Positions 1 through 8,899 of a DNA stretch of 64,000 bases are shown here, piece by piece (the first letter of the stretch is position 1; each line of letters opens with the position of its first letter). A model generated the notes under the pieces. The model was not told where the DNA came from. It worked only from the letters and a program-made list of their open reading frames with translations, and did not search any database. The DNA comes from UBA6663 sp044226485 (GTDB lineage Bacteria; Chloroflexota; Anaerolineae; Anaerolineales; UBA6663). Location: the NCBI GenBank assembly GCA_044226485.1, contig JBGAGY010000017.1, positions 57,601-121,600 of the forward strand, written 5' to 3'. The position numbers and the translations under genes are program-made.

Positions 1-1438
1 CAGCGGCAGTGCGCGCCTCGCCGGCGAAGACCATCACGAGCTGGCGGCCGACGTAGAACGCGGTCAGCAGGGCCGCGAACAACAGCACGCCGAAGATCGC
101 GGGGTTGTGTTCGAACGTATCGAGCAGGATCTCGTCCTTCGACCAGAAGCCGGCCAGCGGCGGGAGCCCGGCCAGCGCCAGGGCGCCGATCAGGTAGGTC
201 CACTTCGTCACGGGCAGCCGATCCCACAGGCCGCCCATGGCGCGCATGTCCTGCGGATCGACATGGCCGTGATGGTCGTCACCGCCGTGTTCAACGGCGT
301 GCATGCCGCGCTCCATGGCCTGGATGACCGAGCCGGAGCCGAGGAAGAGCAGGGCCTTGAAGAAGGCGTGGGTCACGAGGTGGAAGACGGCGGCGACGTA
401 CGCGCCCATGCCGGCCGCTGCCACCATGAAGCCGAGCTGCGAGATCGTCGAGTAGGCCAGCACCTTCTTGATGTCGTTCTGGGCGACAGCGATCGTGGCG
501 GCGACGAGCGCCGTCAGCGCGCCGACCCAGGCCACCAGGTCCGACGGGCTGAAGCCGTAGACGCCCGAGGTGGCGTGGTAGATCGGGTTGGAGCGCGCGA
601 TCAGGTAGACGCCGGCGGTGACCATCGTCGCGGCGTGGATCAGGGCCGAGACCGGCGTCGGGCCGGCCATGGCATCCGGGAGCCAGACGAAGAGCGGCAG
701 CTGCGCCGACTTGCCGGCGGCGCCGACCAGGAAGAGCACCCCGACGAAGGCCAGCACCCCGAGCGCGGCCGGGTCGGTCAGCATGTGCTCGATGTTCGCG
801 AAGACCTCGCGGTAGGTCAGCGAGCCGAAGTTCCAGAAGAGCAGCGCCATGGCCAACATCAGGCCGAGGTCGCCGACGCGGTTGACGATGAAGGCCTTCA
901 TCGCCGCGCGGGTGTTGCCGATGTTCTCCTCGCCCTTCTCGAACCAGAAGCCGATCAGCAGATACGAGCACAGGCCGACGCCCTCCCAGCCGACGAAGAG
1001 CATGGCGTAGTTGTCGGCCCCGACCAGGATCAGCATCATGGCCAGAAAGAGGTTGAGGTAGACGAAGAACCTGCCGTAGCGGGCCGGGTCGCCGTTGTGG
1101 ACGACGTCCTCGCGCATGTAGCCGACGGCATAGACGTGGATGAGCGTGCCGACGCCGGTGACCACGAGCATCATCGTGACCGAGAGCGCGTCGACCTGGA
1201 AGGCCCAGTCGACGTGAAGGTTGCCGACGCTCAGCCAGGTCGCCACGGGCACGATCACGGCCTGTCCGCCGTTGCCCAGCAACCCTCCGAGCTGGATCAG
1301 CCCGACGATGAAGGCCAGGGCCGCCATCGTCACCGCCAGCCACGCGCTGCGCTCGGGCCCGAGCTGCCGCCCGAACAACGCGTTGATGATCGCCCCGGCG
1401 AGAGGCAGAAGGACAATCAAGGGTACAAGAGCGAACAT
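1..1438 (-). CDS. nuoL: NADH-quinone oxidoreductase subunit L (partial)
   Basis: Proton-pumping, antiporter-like membrane subunit of complex I. Translation from the ATG at 1438 begins MFALVPLIVLLPLAGAI and is a run of hydrophobic helices. It contains the family signatures GVGLCSYLLIGFW, AAGKSAQLPLFVWLPDAM and AGVYLIAR, with the conserved Lys and His-rich helices of the antiporter fold. The gene runs off the left edge, so about 480 residues of a usual 600-700 are present. A purine-rich GAGGGGAT precedes the ATG. It follows nuoK across a gap holding an inverted repeat. nuoM and nuoN would be expected just left of the window. Confidence 0.95.
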   Translation of the reverse strand, partial: MFALVPLIVLLPLAGAIINALFGRQLGPERSAWLAVTMAALAFIVGLIQLGGLLGNGGQAVIVPVATWLSVGNLHVDWAFQVDALSVTMMLVVTGVGTLIHVYAVGYMREDVVHNGDPARYGRFFVYLNLFLAMMLILVGADNYAMLFVGWEGVGLCSYLLIGFWFEKGEENIGNTRAAMKAFIVNRVGDLGLMLAMALLFWNFGSLTYREVFANIEHMLTDPAALGVLAFVGVLFLVGAAGKSAQLPLFVWLPDAMAGPTPVSALIHAATMVTAGVYLIARSNPIYHATSGVYGFSPSDLVAWVGALTALVAATIAVAQNDIKKVLAYSTISQLGFMVAAAGMGAYVAAVFHLVTHAFFKALLFLGSGSVIQAMERGMHAVEHGGDDHHGHVDPQDMRAMGGLWDRLPVTKWTYLIGALALAGLPPLAGFWSKDEILLDTFEHNPAIFGVLLFAALLTAFYVGRQLVMVFAGEARTAA

Positions 1439-1450
1439 GACATCCCCTCG

Positions 1451-1523
1451 CACTGGCTATTGGCCATGGACAGTGAGGTATTGAGCCTTCAAACCCCTCA
1501 CAGCCCTTAGCTGATAGCCAATG
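1451..1523. repeat. Heptamer-phased inverted repeat, nuoK-nuoL gap
   Basis: Imperfect inverted repeat with arms 1451-1478 and 1496-1523. Each arm reads as 7-nt words such as ACTGGCT and ATTGGCC, mirrored by TAGCCAA. It fills the gap between nuoK and nuoL and would form a hairpin in the operon mRNA. Confidence 0.7.
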
Positions 1524-1526
1524 ATT

Positions 1527-1838
1527 TCATCCATTCAACTGTTTGAGCGCATCCACGTCGATGCTGCGCTTGGAACGGAAGATCGTGACGATCAACGCAA
1601 GGCCGATGGCCACCTCGGCGGCGGCGACGACCATGACAAAGAACACGAAGACCTGGCCGCTCATCGTGCCGAACTGACGGGCATAGGCGACGAACACCAG
1701 GTTGGCCGAATTGAGCATCAACTCGACAGACATGAAGATCGTGATGGCGTTGCGGCGGGTCAGCACGCCGGCCACGCCCATCGCGAACAACACCGCCGAC
1801 AGGCCCACATAGGCGTACGCAGGAATGGAACTCAGCAT
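1527..1838 (-). CDS. nuoK: NADH-quinone oxidoreductase subunit K
   Basis: Small membrane subunit of complex I, 103 residues, the usual length. It has three hydrophobic helices, including the conserved Glu-bearing helix (FMSVELMLNSANLVFVA) that contributes to the central hydrophilic proton axis. GGGGGAT lies just ahead of the ATG at 1838. The stop of nuoJ lies 14 bp upstream, so the two are likely translated from one message. The gap to nuoL downstream holds an inverted repeat. Confidence 0.96.
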   Translation of the reverse strand: MLSSIPAYAYVGLSAVLFAMGVAGVLTRRNAITIFMSVELMLNSANLVFVAYARQFGTMSGQVFVFFVMVVAAAEVAIGLALIVTIFRSKRSIDVDALKQLNG

Positions 1839-1852
1839 GATATCCCCCAGGC

Positions 1853-2428
1853 TCAGCGATCGGCCTTGCCGCGCTCGCCGGTACGCCGGCGCGTGAGCGC
1901 GTCACGGGTCAGCACCACAGCGCCGACCATGCCCACCAGGAGCAGGAGCGACGTGATCTCGAACGGCAGCACGTAGGTCAACGGATGATCGGCCGTCGCC
2001 TGGCCGTACATCAACTGGCCGATCGCAGCCGGGCTCCCGAAGTCGGTCGCCACGGGCAGCATCGGCTTGGCTCCGCCAGCGATGACGACGTTGTAGAGCA
2101 TGTACACGATGAACGAGGCGAAGACCACGCAGGCGAAGATCGTCAGCGAGCCCTGCAAGGGCAGCGCCTGATTGGCGTCGTCAAGGCGCTCGGCGCCCAG
2201 CAGCATGATCACAAACAGGAACAACACCATGATGGCGCCGGCGTACACCGTCACCTGCACCATGGCGATGAACGGCGCATTGAGCAGCAGGTAGAACATC
2301 GCGACCACTGCGAAGTTCGCCACAAGGAACAGCGCCGCATGCACGGCGTTGCGGCTCATCAGCATCCCACCCGCCGCGATCACGGCGATGGCCGCCAGCG
2401 CAAAAAACAGCACCCACTCGAGGTTCAT
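1853..2428 (-). CDS. nuoJ: NADH-quinone oxidoreductase subunit J
   Basis: Membrane subunit of complex I, 191 residues with five predicted helices. The segment AIMVLFLFVIMLLGAERLDD is typical of helix 3 and the loop after it. The ATG at 2428 is preceded by AAGGACG. It lies 19 bp after nuoI and 14 bp before nuoK. These short gaps, unlike the larger ones in this operon, carry no inverted repeat. Confidence 0.95.
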   Translation of the reverse strand: MNLEWVLFFALAAIAVIAAGGMLMSRNAVHAALFLVANFAVVAMFYLLLNAPFIAMVQVTVYAGAIMVLFLFVIMLLGAERLDDANQALPLQGSLTIFACVVFASFIVYMLYNVVIAGGAKPMLPVATDFGSPAAIGQLMYGQATADHPLTYVLPFEITSLLLLVGMVGAVVLTRDALTRRRTGERGKADR

Positions 2429-2447
2429 GGCGTCGTCCTTCTCGACC

Positions 2448-2948
2448 TCAATCCGGATTCTTCATGTCGGGCACGGCGCGATCAAACGTGCCGGCCTCGA
2501 CCTTCATCGGCGTGTTCGGCTGGCCGGCCGGCGGCGCCACCAGAAGCTTGTCCTTGGTGATGATCGAATCGCGCCGGTTCGTGTACGCCAGTTCGTAGTT
2601 GCTCTCGAGCACGATCGCCTCGGTCGGGCAGGCGTCCTCACAGAAGCCGCAGAAGATGCAACGCAGCAGGTTGATCTCGTACGTGCTCGCGTAACGCTCG
2701 CCGGGCGAGAAGCGCTGCTCGTCGCTGTTCTCGGAGGCCTCGACGAAGATCGCGTCGGCCGGGCAGGCGGCCGCGCACAGCGCACAGCCGATGCACTTCT
2801 CGAGACCGTTGTCGTAGCGCTTCAGCTCGTGCCGGCCCTTGAACCGCGCCGACACCGGCTTCTTCTGCTCGGGATACTGGATCGTCTCCGCCGGCTGAAA
2901 CGCCACCTTACCGGTCGTGACGAACCCCTTGAGGATTTCAGTGAACAT
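2448..2948 (-). CDS. nuoI: NADH-quinone oxidoreductase subunit I (2x[4Fe-4S])
   Basis: Peripheral-arm ferredoxin-like subunit carrying clusters N6a and N6b, which pass electrons towards N2 in NuoB. Two full CxxCxxCxxxCP motifs are visible: CIGCALCAAACPADAI near residues 57-72 and CIFCGFCEDACPTEAI near 96-111. Length is 166 residues, normal for the family. GAGGTGC lies 3 bp ahead of the ATG and sits at the edge of the inverted repeat that separates it from nuoH. Confidence 0.96.
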   Translation of the reverse strand: MFTEILKGFVTTGKVAFQPAETIQYPEQKKPVSARFKGRHELKRYDNGLEKCIGCALCAAACPADAIFVEASENSDEQRFSPGERYASTYEINLLRCIFCGFCEDACPTEAIVLESNYELAYTNRRDSIITKDKLLVAPPAGQPNTPMKVEAGTFDRAVPDMKNPD

Positions 2949-2955
2949 CGCACCT

Positions 2956-3021
2956 CATTGGATATTGGTCGTTGGCGATTGGTCCTTCAAGGCTCAACCG
3001 CCAACAACCAACGACTCAATT
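2956..3021. repeat. Heptamer-phased inverted repeat, nuoH-nuoI gap
   Basis: The left half reads as the words ATTGGAT, ATTGGTC, GTTGGCG, ATTGGTC. The right half mirrors them imperfectly as CGCCAAC, AACCAAC, GACTCAA. It overlaps the nuoH stop codon (3016-3018) and fills the whole gap. Confidence 0.65.
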
Positions 3022-4170
3022 CTTGACCAGCGGCACCGTCGGCGCCACGACACGGCGCTCGCGTTTGCGCGAGAAGAAAAAGATCGCGATGGCGATCACG
3101 ATCAGGCCAAGGATGCCGGCCACGAGGCCGACGGCCCACAGGTTGCCTTCGTTGCGGCTCAGGATGGCCGCCGCCGTCAGGACGACGTTGGCCAGGGCCA
3201 GCGGGATCAGGATCTTCCAGCCGAACGCCATCAGTCTGTCGTAGCGCAGGCGCGGCAGAGTCGAGCGCACCCAGATCATGAAGATCAGCGACGCGATCGT
3301 CTTGCCCCAGAAGTAGACGATGCCCAGCAGCGGCACCTGATCGACGAACGGGCCCTGCCAGCCGCCCAGAAACATGGTCGTGAAGATCGCGCTGACGCCG
3401 ATCATCTTGACGTACTCGGCCATGAAGAACAGCGCGAACTTCATGCCCGCGTATTCGGTGTGGAACCCGGCCGTCAGTTCCTGCTCGGCCTCGGGCATGT
3501 CGAAGGGCGCGCGGTTGGTCTCGGCCAACCCGGCGATGTAGAAGATCAGGGCCGCGAGCGGCTGCAGCGCCACAAACCAGATCGAGCCCTGCGCTGCGAC
3601 GATGTCGCCCATGCTCATCGAGCCCGCCAGCATCAGCACGCCGATCAGCGACAGGCCGAGCGGGATCTCGTACGAGATCATCTGGGCCGACGCGCGCAGG
3701 CCGCCGAGCGTCGCGTACTTGTTGTTGCTCGCCCACCCGCCCAGCGCCACGCCGTACACGGCGATCGACGTCACCGAAAGGATGTACATCAACCCGACGT
3801 TGAGATCCGCCAGGCCGAGCGGCATCGGGCCCTGCTCGGGCGTGCGCCAGGGCACCATCACCGCCGGCCCCCACGGGATCACGGCCATCACGACCAGGGC
3901 CGGCACCACTGTGATGATCGGAGCCAGGATGAAGATGATGCGATCCGCGCCGTTCGGGATCGTCTCTTCCTTGAAGATCAGTTTGATGCCGTCTGCCACC
4001 GGGAAGAGCAGGCCGAACGGGCCGCGCCGATTCGGGCCGATGCGGGTCTGCAGCTTGGCCGCGACCTTGCGCTCGGCCCAGGTCATGTAGGCGAAGCCGG
4101 CGAGCAGCACAGCGATGCTGACGACCGACTTAACCACCCACTCAATCAACAGGGTCCAATCGATGCTCAT
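3016..4170 (-). CDS. nuoH: NADH-quinone oxidoreductase subunit H
   Basis: Membrane subunit at the junction of the two arms of complex I; it forms part of the quinone chamber. At 384 residues with about eight or nine helices it is a normal length. Conserved stretches include YMTWAERKVAAKLQTRIGPN near the N-terminus, GWASNNKYATLGGLRASAQM, and the acidic quinone-site loop AETNRAPFDMPEAEQELTAG. The C-terminus is basic (KRERR). It lies between the inverted repeats of the nuoG-nuoH and nuoH-nuoI gaps. Confidence 0.96.
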   Translation of the reverse strand: MSIDWTLLIEWVVKSVVSIAVLLAGFAYMTWAERKVAAKLQTRIGPNRRGPFGLLFPVADGIKLIFKEETIPNGADRIIFILAPIITVVPALVVMAVIPWGPAVMVPWRTPEQGPMPLGLADLNVGLMYILSVTSIAVYGVALGGWASNNKYATLGGLRASAQMISYEIPLGLSLIGVLMLAGSMSMGDIVAAQGSIWFVALQPLAALIFYIAGLAETNRAPFDMPEAEQELTAGFHTEYAGMKFALFFMAEYVKMIGVSAIFTTMFLGGWQGPFVDQVPLLGIVYFWGKTIASLIFMIWVRSTLPRLRYDRLMAFGWKILIPLALANVVLTAAAILSRNEGNLWAVGLVAGILGLIVIAIAIFFFSRKRERRVVAPTVPLVKN

Positions 4171-4208
4171 GCCTATCGATTCCTCAACTCGACGAGTCCG
4201 ACCAAAGT

Positions 4209-4304
4209 GACCGCGGACCGCAGACGGCGGACCACAGCAGTTGTCGATCTCATTCAGGCACCTCTGCTCAAAGATCTGCAGTCCGCCGTCCGCGGTCCGC
4301 AGTC
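4209..4304. repeat. Heptamer-phased inverted repeat, nuoG-nuoH gap
   Basis: Two 29-nt arms (4209-4237 and 4276-4304) with about four mismatches. They are built from the words GACCGCG, GACCGCA, GACGGCG and their complements. The word set resembles the CCGCAGA array at 44426 and the repeat inside glyQS. Confidence 0.8.
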
Positions 4305-4325
4305 AAAACAGAGACCCTCATCACC

Positions 4326-6830
4326 TCACGCCGCCACCCGCGCGGCCTTCGACACGCGCGCCGGCTCGGGACCTTCGGGCGTGGCGACGCCCAGGCCGGC
4401 CGGAAGCAGCAACACACCTTCGGGCGCGGCGGTCGTCAGCCGCGCCGGCACCCACACCGAGCCGCTCTCGAACGCCAGCTCGACCTCGTCGCCGGCGGCC
4501 AGGCCGAGGCGTTCGGCGTCGACCGGGTTGATCGCCACGTGCGGGCGCTCGACGCGCGGATGCACAAGCGCCGAGGGCAGGAAGGTCGTGCTGCGGTCGT
4601 ACAGTCGCGCCACAGGCAGCACCAGCCAGGTGCCGACGGGGTGCGCCAGCTTGGGCGCTTCGGCGCTCGCCGACTGCGGCACGGTGCCGCGTTCGGCCGC
4701 CGACGTCAGTTGCACGCCAAGGCCCTGGCGGTTCGTCGACGACGTGCCGCCGTAGTACAGATCGCGCCCGCCGACGTCAGGCCACTGCGGCGCCGTCTTG
4801 CTGAGCGCGGCATAGGTCAGGCCGGAGAAGGCCGGCACGGTTTTGGTCAATTCAATGAAGACCTGGGCCGGGAAGCCGCCGAAGCGGGTCACGCCCATGG
4901 CCTTGCCGATCTCGGCCGCGATCTGGCAGTCGGCGCGCGACTCGCCGGTCGGCGGCACTGCCGGGTAGAAGCGCTGAACGCGGCGCTCGCCGCTGGTGTA
5001 GGTGCCCTCGCGCTCGGCCCAGGCCTGAGCCGGAAGGACGACGTCGGCCGCCTCGGCGGTCTTCGTCAGGAAGAGCTCCTGCACGACCGTGAAGGGCGGC
5101 AGATCCTTCTTGCTCAACCGTCCGTCGCCGATCGGGTCGGTGGCCACGAACCAGGCCGCGCGCGCCTGAGCCAGCAGATCCGGCGCGGCCGGAGCCGTCG
5201 CCAGCCCGATCTCGGCGGCGCCTTGCGCATTGGCCGCCGTCCACACACCGATCAGGCCGTTGTTGGCCTTGCCGAAGTGTCCGGTCTCGATCAGGAGGTT
5301 CGCGCAGGCCTGAGCCAGCGCCCTGGTGCCGTTGAAGTTGAGGCCTTCGCGGCCGTAGAAGATCAGGGCGTTCTGGGCCTGGGCGAAAGCCGTGGCGTAG
5401 TCGCTCGACCCGTCGACGCGCATGCCGATCACGGTCGAGACCGCGTTGCCGACGTCGTAGCGCACGACGTGCGACGCTCGGCGGTCGGTCTTGGTGGCGC
5501 GGGCGTTGGCCACGATCAGGGTCGCACCGCGCTCGGCGGCGGCCTTGACGCGCAGCCACCAGATCGGGGCCTCTTCTTCGAGGTCGGTCGCGACGACGAG
5601 GATGACAGTGCCCTTGCCGACCTGGCCCAGGTCAGTGCCGGCACCGGCGCCGACGCCGGCACTGACACCGACCACAGTGGTCAGGTCGCCGCCTGCGATC
5701 GGGGCGTCGAGCAGCGCCTTGCCGCTCACACCGGTCACGGCCTGCTTGAAGGCAAACAGATCTTCATTGCTCAACCGCCCGCCGGCGAAGCCGACCAGCG
5801 ACGAGCCCGCGGCCTTGAGGGTCTCTGCCACGCGAGTGAGCGCCTCGTCCCAGCTGGCCTCGACGAGCTTGCCGTCCTTGCGGATCAGCGGGGCCGTCAG
5901 GCGCCTGGGCGACTCGACGAAGTGGTAGCCGAAGCGACCCTTGTCGCACATCCAGATCTCGTTGACCTGTTCGTTCTGGCGCGGCATGGCGCGCTTGATG
6001 ACGTTGCGGCCGCCGCTCTTGGCCTCGCGGCGTGTGTTGAAGGTGGTGTTGCAGCCGACAGGGCAGTGGTTGCAGATCGAGGCCGAGCTGGTCAACTCCC
6101 ACGGCCGGGCCGCGAAGCGGAAGTCCGCGGTCGTGAGCGCGCCGACCGGGCAGATGTCTGTGGTGTTGCCCGAGAACTTGCTGTCGAAGCCGGGCTCGCT
6201 GAAGGTCGCGATCTCGATCTTGCGTCCGCGCTGATAGAAGCCGAGGACGTGGTCGTCGGCGATCTCGTCGCAGAAGCGCGTGCAGCGCGCACACTGGATG
6301 CAGCGTTCGCGGTCGAGGAAGATCAGGGCGTCGTCGGGCCCGCCGAGCGGCACGTGTTTGTCGTTCTTCTGCTTTTCCTCGAGGATGAAGCGGCTCTTGC
6401 CGGGCCCGTGGCGCAGGGTCAGGTTCTGCAACGGGCACTCGCCGCCCTTGTCGCAGATCGGGCAGTCGAGCGGGTGCGAGGTCAGCAGGAACTCGATGAT
6501 GTCGTCGCGGGCGTCGGTCACCTTCTGGCTGGCGCCGACCACGACCATGCCGGGCTCGACCGGCGTGGTGCAGGCCGTCTCGAGCTTGGGGCCGAAGCCG
6601 ATCTTGGGCTGGCCGGCATCGTCGACGACGACCTGGCCGGTGGCGCGGTCCTTCTGGACGCGGCCGACCTCGACCAGGCACATGCGGCACATCCCGACCG
6701 GCTTCAGCTTCGGGTGATAGCAGAAGACCGGGATGTCGTTGTCGATCCGCTTGGCGGCGTCGACGATCAGCGTGCCCTTGGGCACTGAAACCGAAACGCC
6801 GTCGATGGTGAGAGTGACAAGGTCAGCCAT
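4326..6830 (-). CDS. nuoG: NADH-quinone oxidoreductase subunit G (iron-sulfur)
   Basis: Largest peripheral subunit of complex I, 834 residues. The N-terminal [2Fe-2S] domain shows CYHPKLKPVGMCRMC. Next come the His-ligated cluster (HPLDCPICDKGGECP), two [4Fe-4S] motifs (CIQCARCTRFCDE and DICPVGALT), and a molybdopterin-oxidoreductase-like domain opening with CNHCPVGC. That domain is a catalytically inactive relic in this family. A C-terminal molybdopterin-dinucleotide-binding-like segment ends the protein. No clear Shine-Dalgarno precedes the ATG at 6830, and the upstream gap is an inverted repeat, so coupling to nuoF translation is possible. Confidence 0.95.
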   Translation of the reverse strand: MADLVTLTIDGVSVSVPKGTLIVDAAKRIDNDIPVFCYHPKLKPVGMCRMCLVEVGRVQKDRATGQVVVDDAGQPKIGFGPKLETACTTPVEPGMVVVGASQKVTDARDDIIEFLLTSHPLDCPICDKGGECPLQNLTLRHGPGKSRFILEEKQKNDKHVPLGGPDDALIFLDRERCIQCARCTRFCDEIADDHVLGFYQRGRKIEIATFSEPGFDSKFSGNTTDICPVGALTTADFRFAARPWELTSSASICNHCPVGCNTTFNTRREAKSGGRNVIKRAMPRQNEQVNEIWMCDKGRFGYHFVESPRRLTAPLIRKDGKLVEASWDEALTRVAETLKAAGSSLVGFAGGRLSNEDLFAFKQAVTGVSGKALLDAPIAGGDLTTVVGVSAGVGAGAGTDLGQVGKGTVILVVATDLEEEAPIWWLRVKAAAERGATLIVANARATKTDRRASHVVRYDVGNAVSTVIGMRVDGSSDYATAFAQAQNALIFYGREGLNFNGTRALAQACANLLIETGHFGKANNGLIGVWTAANAQGAAEIGLATAPAAPDLLAQARAAWFVATDPIGDGRLSKKDLPPFTVVQELFLTKTAEAADVVLPAQAWAEREGTYTSGERRVQRFYPAVPPTGESRADCQIAAEIGKAMGVTRFGGFPAQVFIELTKTVPAFSGLTYAALSKTAPQWPDVGGRDLYYGGTSSTNRQGLGVQLTSAAERGTVPQSASAEAPKLAHPVGTWLVLPVARLYDRSTTFLPSALVHPRVERPHVAINPVDAERLGLAAGDEVELAFESGSVWVPARLTTAAPEGVLLLPAGLGVATPEGPEPARVSKAARVAA

Positions 6831-6840
6831 AGTGTTTCTG

Positions 6841-6895
6841 ATTTCTGATGGGTGATTGCTGGTTGAGAGCCAATCAGCAATTACCCATCAGAAAT
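6841..6895. repeat. Inverted repeat, nuoF-nuoG gap
   Basis: Arms 6841-6861 and 6875-6895, 21 nt each with one mismatch, and a 13-nt loop. The outer ends read ATTTCTGATGGG and CCCATCAGAAAT. The terminal CAGAAAT is shared with the long palindromes at 29087 and 34082. Confidence 0.85.
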
Positions 6896-6897
6896 GG

Positions 6898-8226
6898 TTA
6901 GTCTCCGGCTTCAGCCGCTGCCTGCTTCGCCGCCGGCTTTGGGGCGGGTTTGGCCGCGGGCTTTGGCGCGGCGTCGGTTGCGTGAGCGTCGAAATCGGCC
7001 CTGAAGGTCTTGAGCGAGGCCAACACCGGCGTGACCGAGAACTCGCCGAGCGGGCACAGGCATTTGTTCTGGATCTGGCCAGCGACGTTCTGCAGCAGAT
7101 CGATATCGGCCTTGACCGCCGCGCCCTTGTTGATGCGCTCCAGGATGTGGAGCATCCAGTACGTGCCTTCGCGGCAGGGCGTGCACTTACCGCAGCTCTC
7201 GTGCTTGAAGAAGCGCGTGGTCTTCAGGATCACCCACGAGAGGTCGACCGTCTCGTCGAGCACGATCACGGAGGCCGAGCCGAGCATCGCGCCCTTGGCC
7301 GCGACCGACTCGTAGTCGAGCGGCGTGTCGAGCAGGGCGTCGTCGACCTTGAGCACCACCGACGAGGCGCCCGAGAGCATCACGGCCTTGAAGGCCTTGC
7401 CGTCGCGGATGCCGCCGCCGTGGGTGTAGATCAACTCGCGCAGGGTCGTGCCCAGCGGCAGCTCGACCACGCCCGGTTTCTGAATGTGGCCCGAGAGGCA
7501 GAACACCTTGGTGCCCGGGCTCTTCTCGGTGCCGTTCACGCGATACGCGGCCGCGCCGTTCTGGATGATGTACGGCACGTTGGTCAGCGTCTCGGCGTTG
7601 TTGACGACAGTGGGCTTGGCGTACAGGCCCTTGTCGGCCGGGAACGGCGGGCGCAGCCGCGGCTGACCGAGCTTGCCCTCGATGCTCTCGAGCAGCGCGC
7701 TCTCCTCGCCGCAGATGTAAGCGCCCGCGCCGCGGTGGTGATAGAAGTCGAGCTTGAACTCGGTGCCGAGGATCTTCTCGCCCAGGTAGCCGCGCTCGTA
7801 CAGCTGCTTCACACAGCTCTCGAGAAAGGACACCAGATCCCAATACTCGCCACGGACGTAGTTGTAGATCGTGTTGGCCTGCGACGCGTAGGCCGTGATC
7901 ATGGCGCCTTCCAGGAACTGGAAGGGGTTGTTGGTCAGGATGTCGCGGTCCTTGAAGGTGCCGGGCTCAGACTCGTCGGAGTTGACCACGACATAGCGCG
8001 GGAACGAGTCCTTGGTCAGGAAGCTCCACTTCATGCCGGCCGGGAAGCCGGCGCCGCCGCGACCGCGCAGGCCCGAGTTCTTGACCTCGTCGATCACTTG
8101 CTGCGGCGTCATCGTCGTGACGGCCTTCTTGAAGGCCTCGAAGCCGCCGTGCTTCAGATAGACGTCGAGATCCCGAATGTTCTCGATGTCGCGATGTCGC
8201 AGGAGGATGTGTTTGCCCTGATCCAT
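6898..8226 (-). CDS. nuoF: NADH-quinone oxidoreductase subunit F (NADH/FMN)
   Basis: NADH-binding, FMN-containing subunit that starts electron transfer in complex I. Visible signatures are GLRGRGGAGFPAGMKWSF (FMN/NADH site), GAGAYICGEESALLESIEG, and ESCGKCTPCREGT with a downstream Cys for cluster N3. I chose the ATG at 8226 (MDQGKHILL) because GGGGTGAAG precedes it. The open frame extends to 8283, but the extra 19 residues come from the intergenic inverted repeat. The last 25 residues are a low-complexity Ala/Lys/Pro tail beyond the usual family end. Confidence 0.95.
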   Translation of the reverse strand: MDQGKHILLRHRDIENIRDLDVYLKHGGFEAFKKAVTTMTPQQVIDEVKNSGLRGRGGAGFPAGMKWSFLTKDSFPRYVVVNSDESEPGTFKDRDILTNNPFQFLEGAMITAYASQANTIYNYVRGEYWDLVSFLESCVKQLYERGYLGEKILGTEFKLDFYHHRGAGAYICGEESALLESIEGKLGQPRLRPPFPADKGLYAKPTVVNNAETLTNVPYIIQNGAAAYRVNGTEKSPGTKVFCLSGHIQKPGVVELPLGTTLRELIYTHGGGIRDGKAFKAVMLSGASSVVLKVDDALLDTPLDYESVAAKGAMLGSASVIVLDETVDLSWVILKTTRFFKHESCGKCTPCREGTYWMLHILERINKGAAVKADIDLLQNVAGQIQNKCLCPLGEFSVTPVLASLKTFRADFDAHATDAAPKPAAKPAPKPAAKQAAAEAGD

Positions 8227-8240
8227 CTTCACCCCAAACG

Positions 8241-8307
8241 TTGGGTGAGTGGGCGATCCGAGGGTGGGTGAACGATCACCCACTCACGCGATCACCTACT
8301 CGCCCAA
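8241..8307. repeat. Heptamer-phased inverted repeat, nuoE-nuoF gap
   Basis: Outer arms 8241-8257 and 8291-8307 (14 of 17 positions pair) enclose a perfect inner hairpin, GTGGGTGA at 8264-8271 and TCACCCAC at 8276-8283. It abuts the nuoE stop codon. Confidence 0.75.
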
Positions 8308-8814
8308 TCATTTACCTTTGTAACTCTCCAACGCGCCCATGGCTTCGTTCACGGTCATCGGCTGGTCGGGTTTGCTCTCATGGAAGTGGATGCCGGTGGC
8401 ATCCTGCACCTGGAAGCACGGCGCCCTGTCGCAGGCGCCGATGCACATGACGTGTTCGACAGTGAACTCACCGTCTGCCGTGGTCTGGTCCCACTTGCTG
8501 AGGCCAAGCTGGCCGAGGAACTCGGCGGCCCAGGCGTCGGCGCCGCGCAGCGCGCAGGGCAGGTCGGTGCAGATCTGCACCCGCCGTTTGCCGCCCTTGT
8601 GGTCGTGATAGAGCGAATAGAAGCCGACCACGCCGGCCACGTCGGTCGGGGCCACGCCCGTGATCGCGCCGACCTCGTCGATGGCCTCCTGCGAGAGATA
8701 GCCGTACTCGCTCTGGGCCAGATACAGCAGCGGCATCACAGCCGAACGTCGGCGCTCGGCCGGGTAACGATTGAGGATCTCGGCGATCTCGGAAGCGTAC
8801 TTTTCTGTAAGCAT
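8308..8814 (-). CDS. nuoE: NADH-quinone oxidoreductase subunit E
   Basis: Thioredoxin-like [2Fe-2S] subunit (cluster N1a) of the NADH-dehydrogenase module. The four ligands are visible as CTDLPC (CxxxxC) and CIGACD (CxxxC), separated by the usual 35-40 residues. The length of 168 is normal. The start ATG at 8814 has no recognisable Shine-Dalgarno, because the sequence upstream is the nuoD-nuoE inverted repeat. The gene sits between nuoD and nuoF, the standard order. Confidence 0.95.
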   Translation of the reverse strand: MLTEKYASEIAEILNRYPAERRRSAVMPLLYLAQSEYGYLSQEAIDEVGAITGVAPTDVAGVVGFYSLYHDHKGGKRRVQICTDLPCALRGADAWAAEFLGQLGLSKWDQTTADGEFTVEHVMCIGACDRAPCFQVQDATGIHFHESKPDQPMTVNEAMGALESYKGK

Positions 8815-8897
8815 TGGTTGTTTGCTATGGGTTCTTGGTTATTGCTCGCCGGCCATTGAGCACTCAATGGTTGTCAGCCGATAACCAATGACTCAAT
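8813..8897. repeat. Heptamer-phased inverted repeat, nuoD-nuoE gap
   Basis: The left part reads ATTGGTT, GTTTGCT, ATGGGTT, CTTGGTT. The right part contains GATAACC, AATGACT, CAATGAT. The centre is a perfect 8-bp hairpin, CCATTGAG-ca-CTCAATGG (8853-8870). It fills the gap and touches both genes. Confidence 0.7.
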
Positions 8898-8899
8898 GA

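Noticed and set aside
4539..6788. Very long open frame opposite nuoG
   Set aside because: It is the antisense of a gene with full iron-sulfur motifs. Its sequence is Arg/Ala/Gly/Asp-rich without domains, as expected in GC-rich DNA. The same applies to the long frames opposite nuoL, nuoH, nuoF, rpoD and dnaG.
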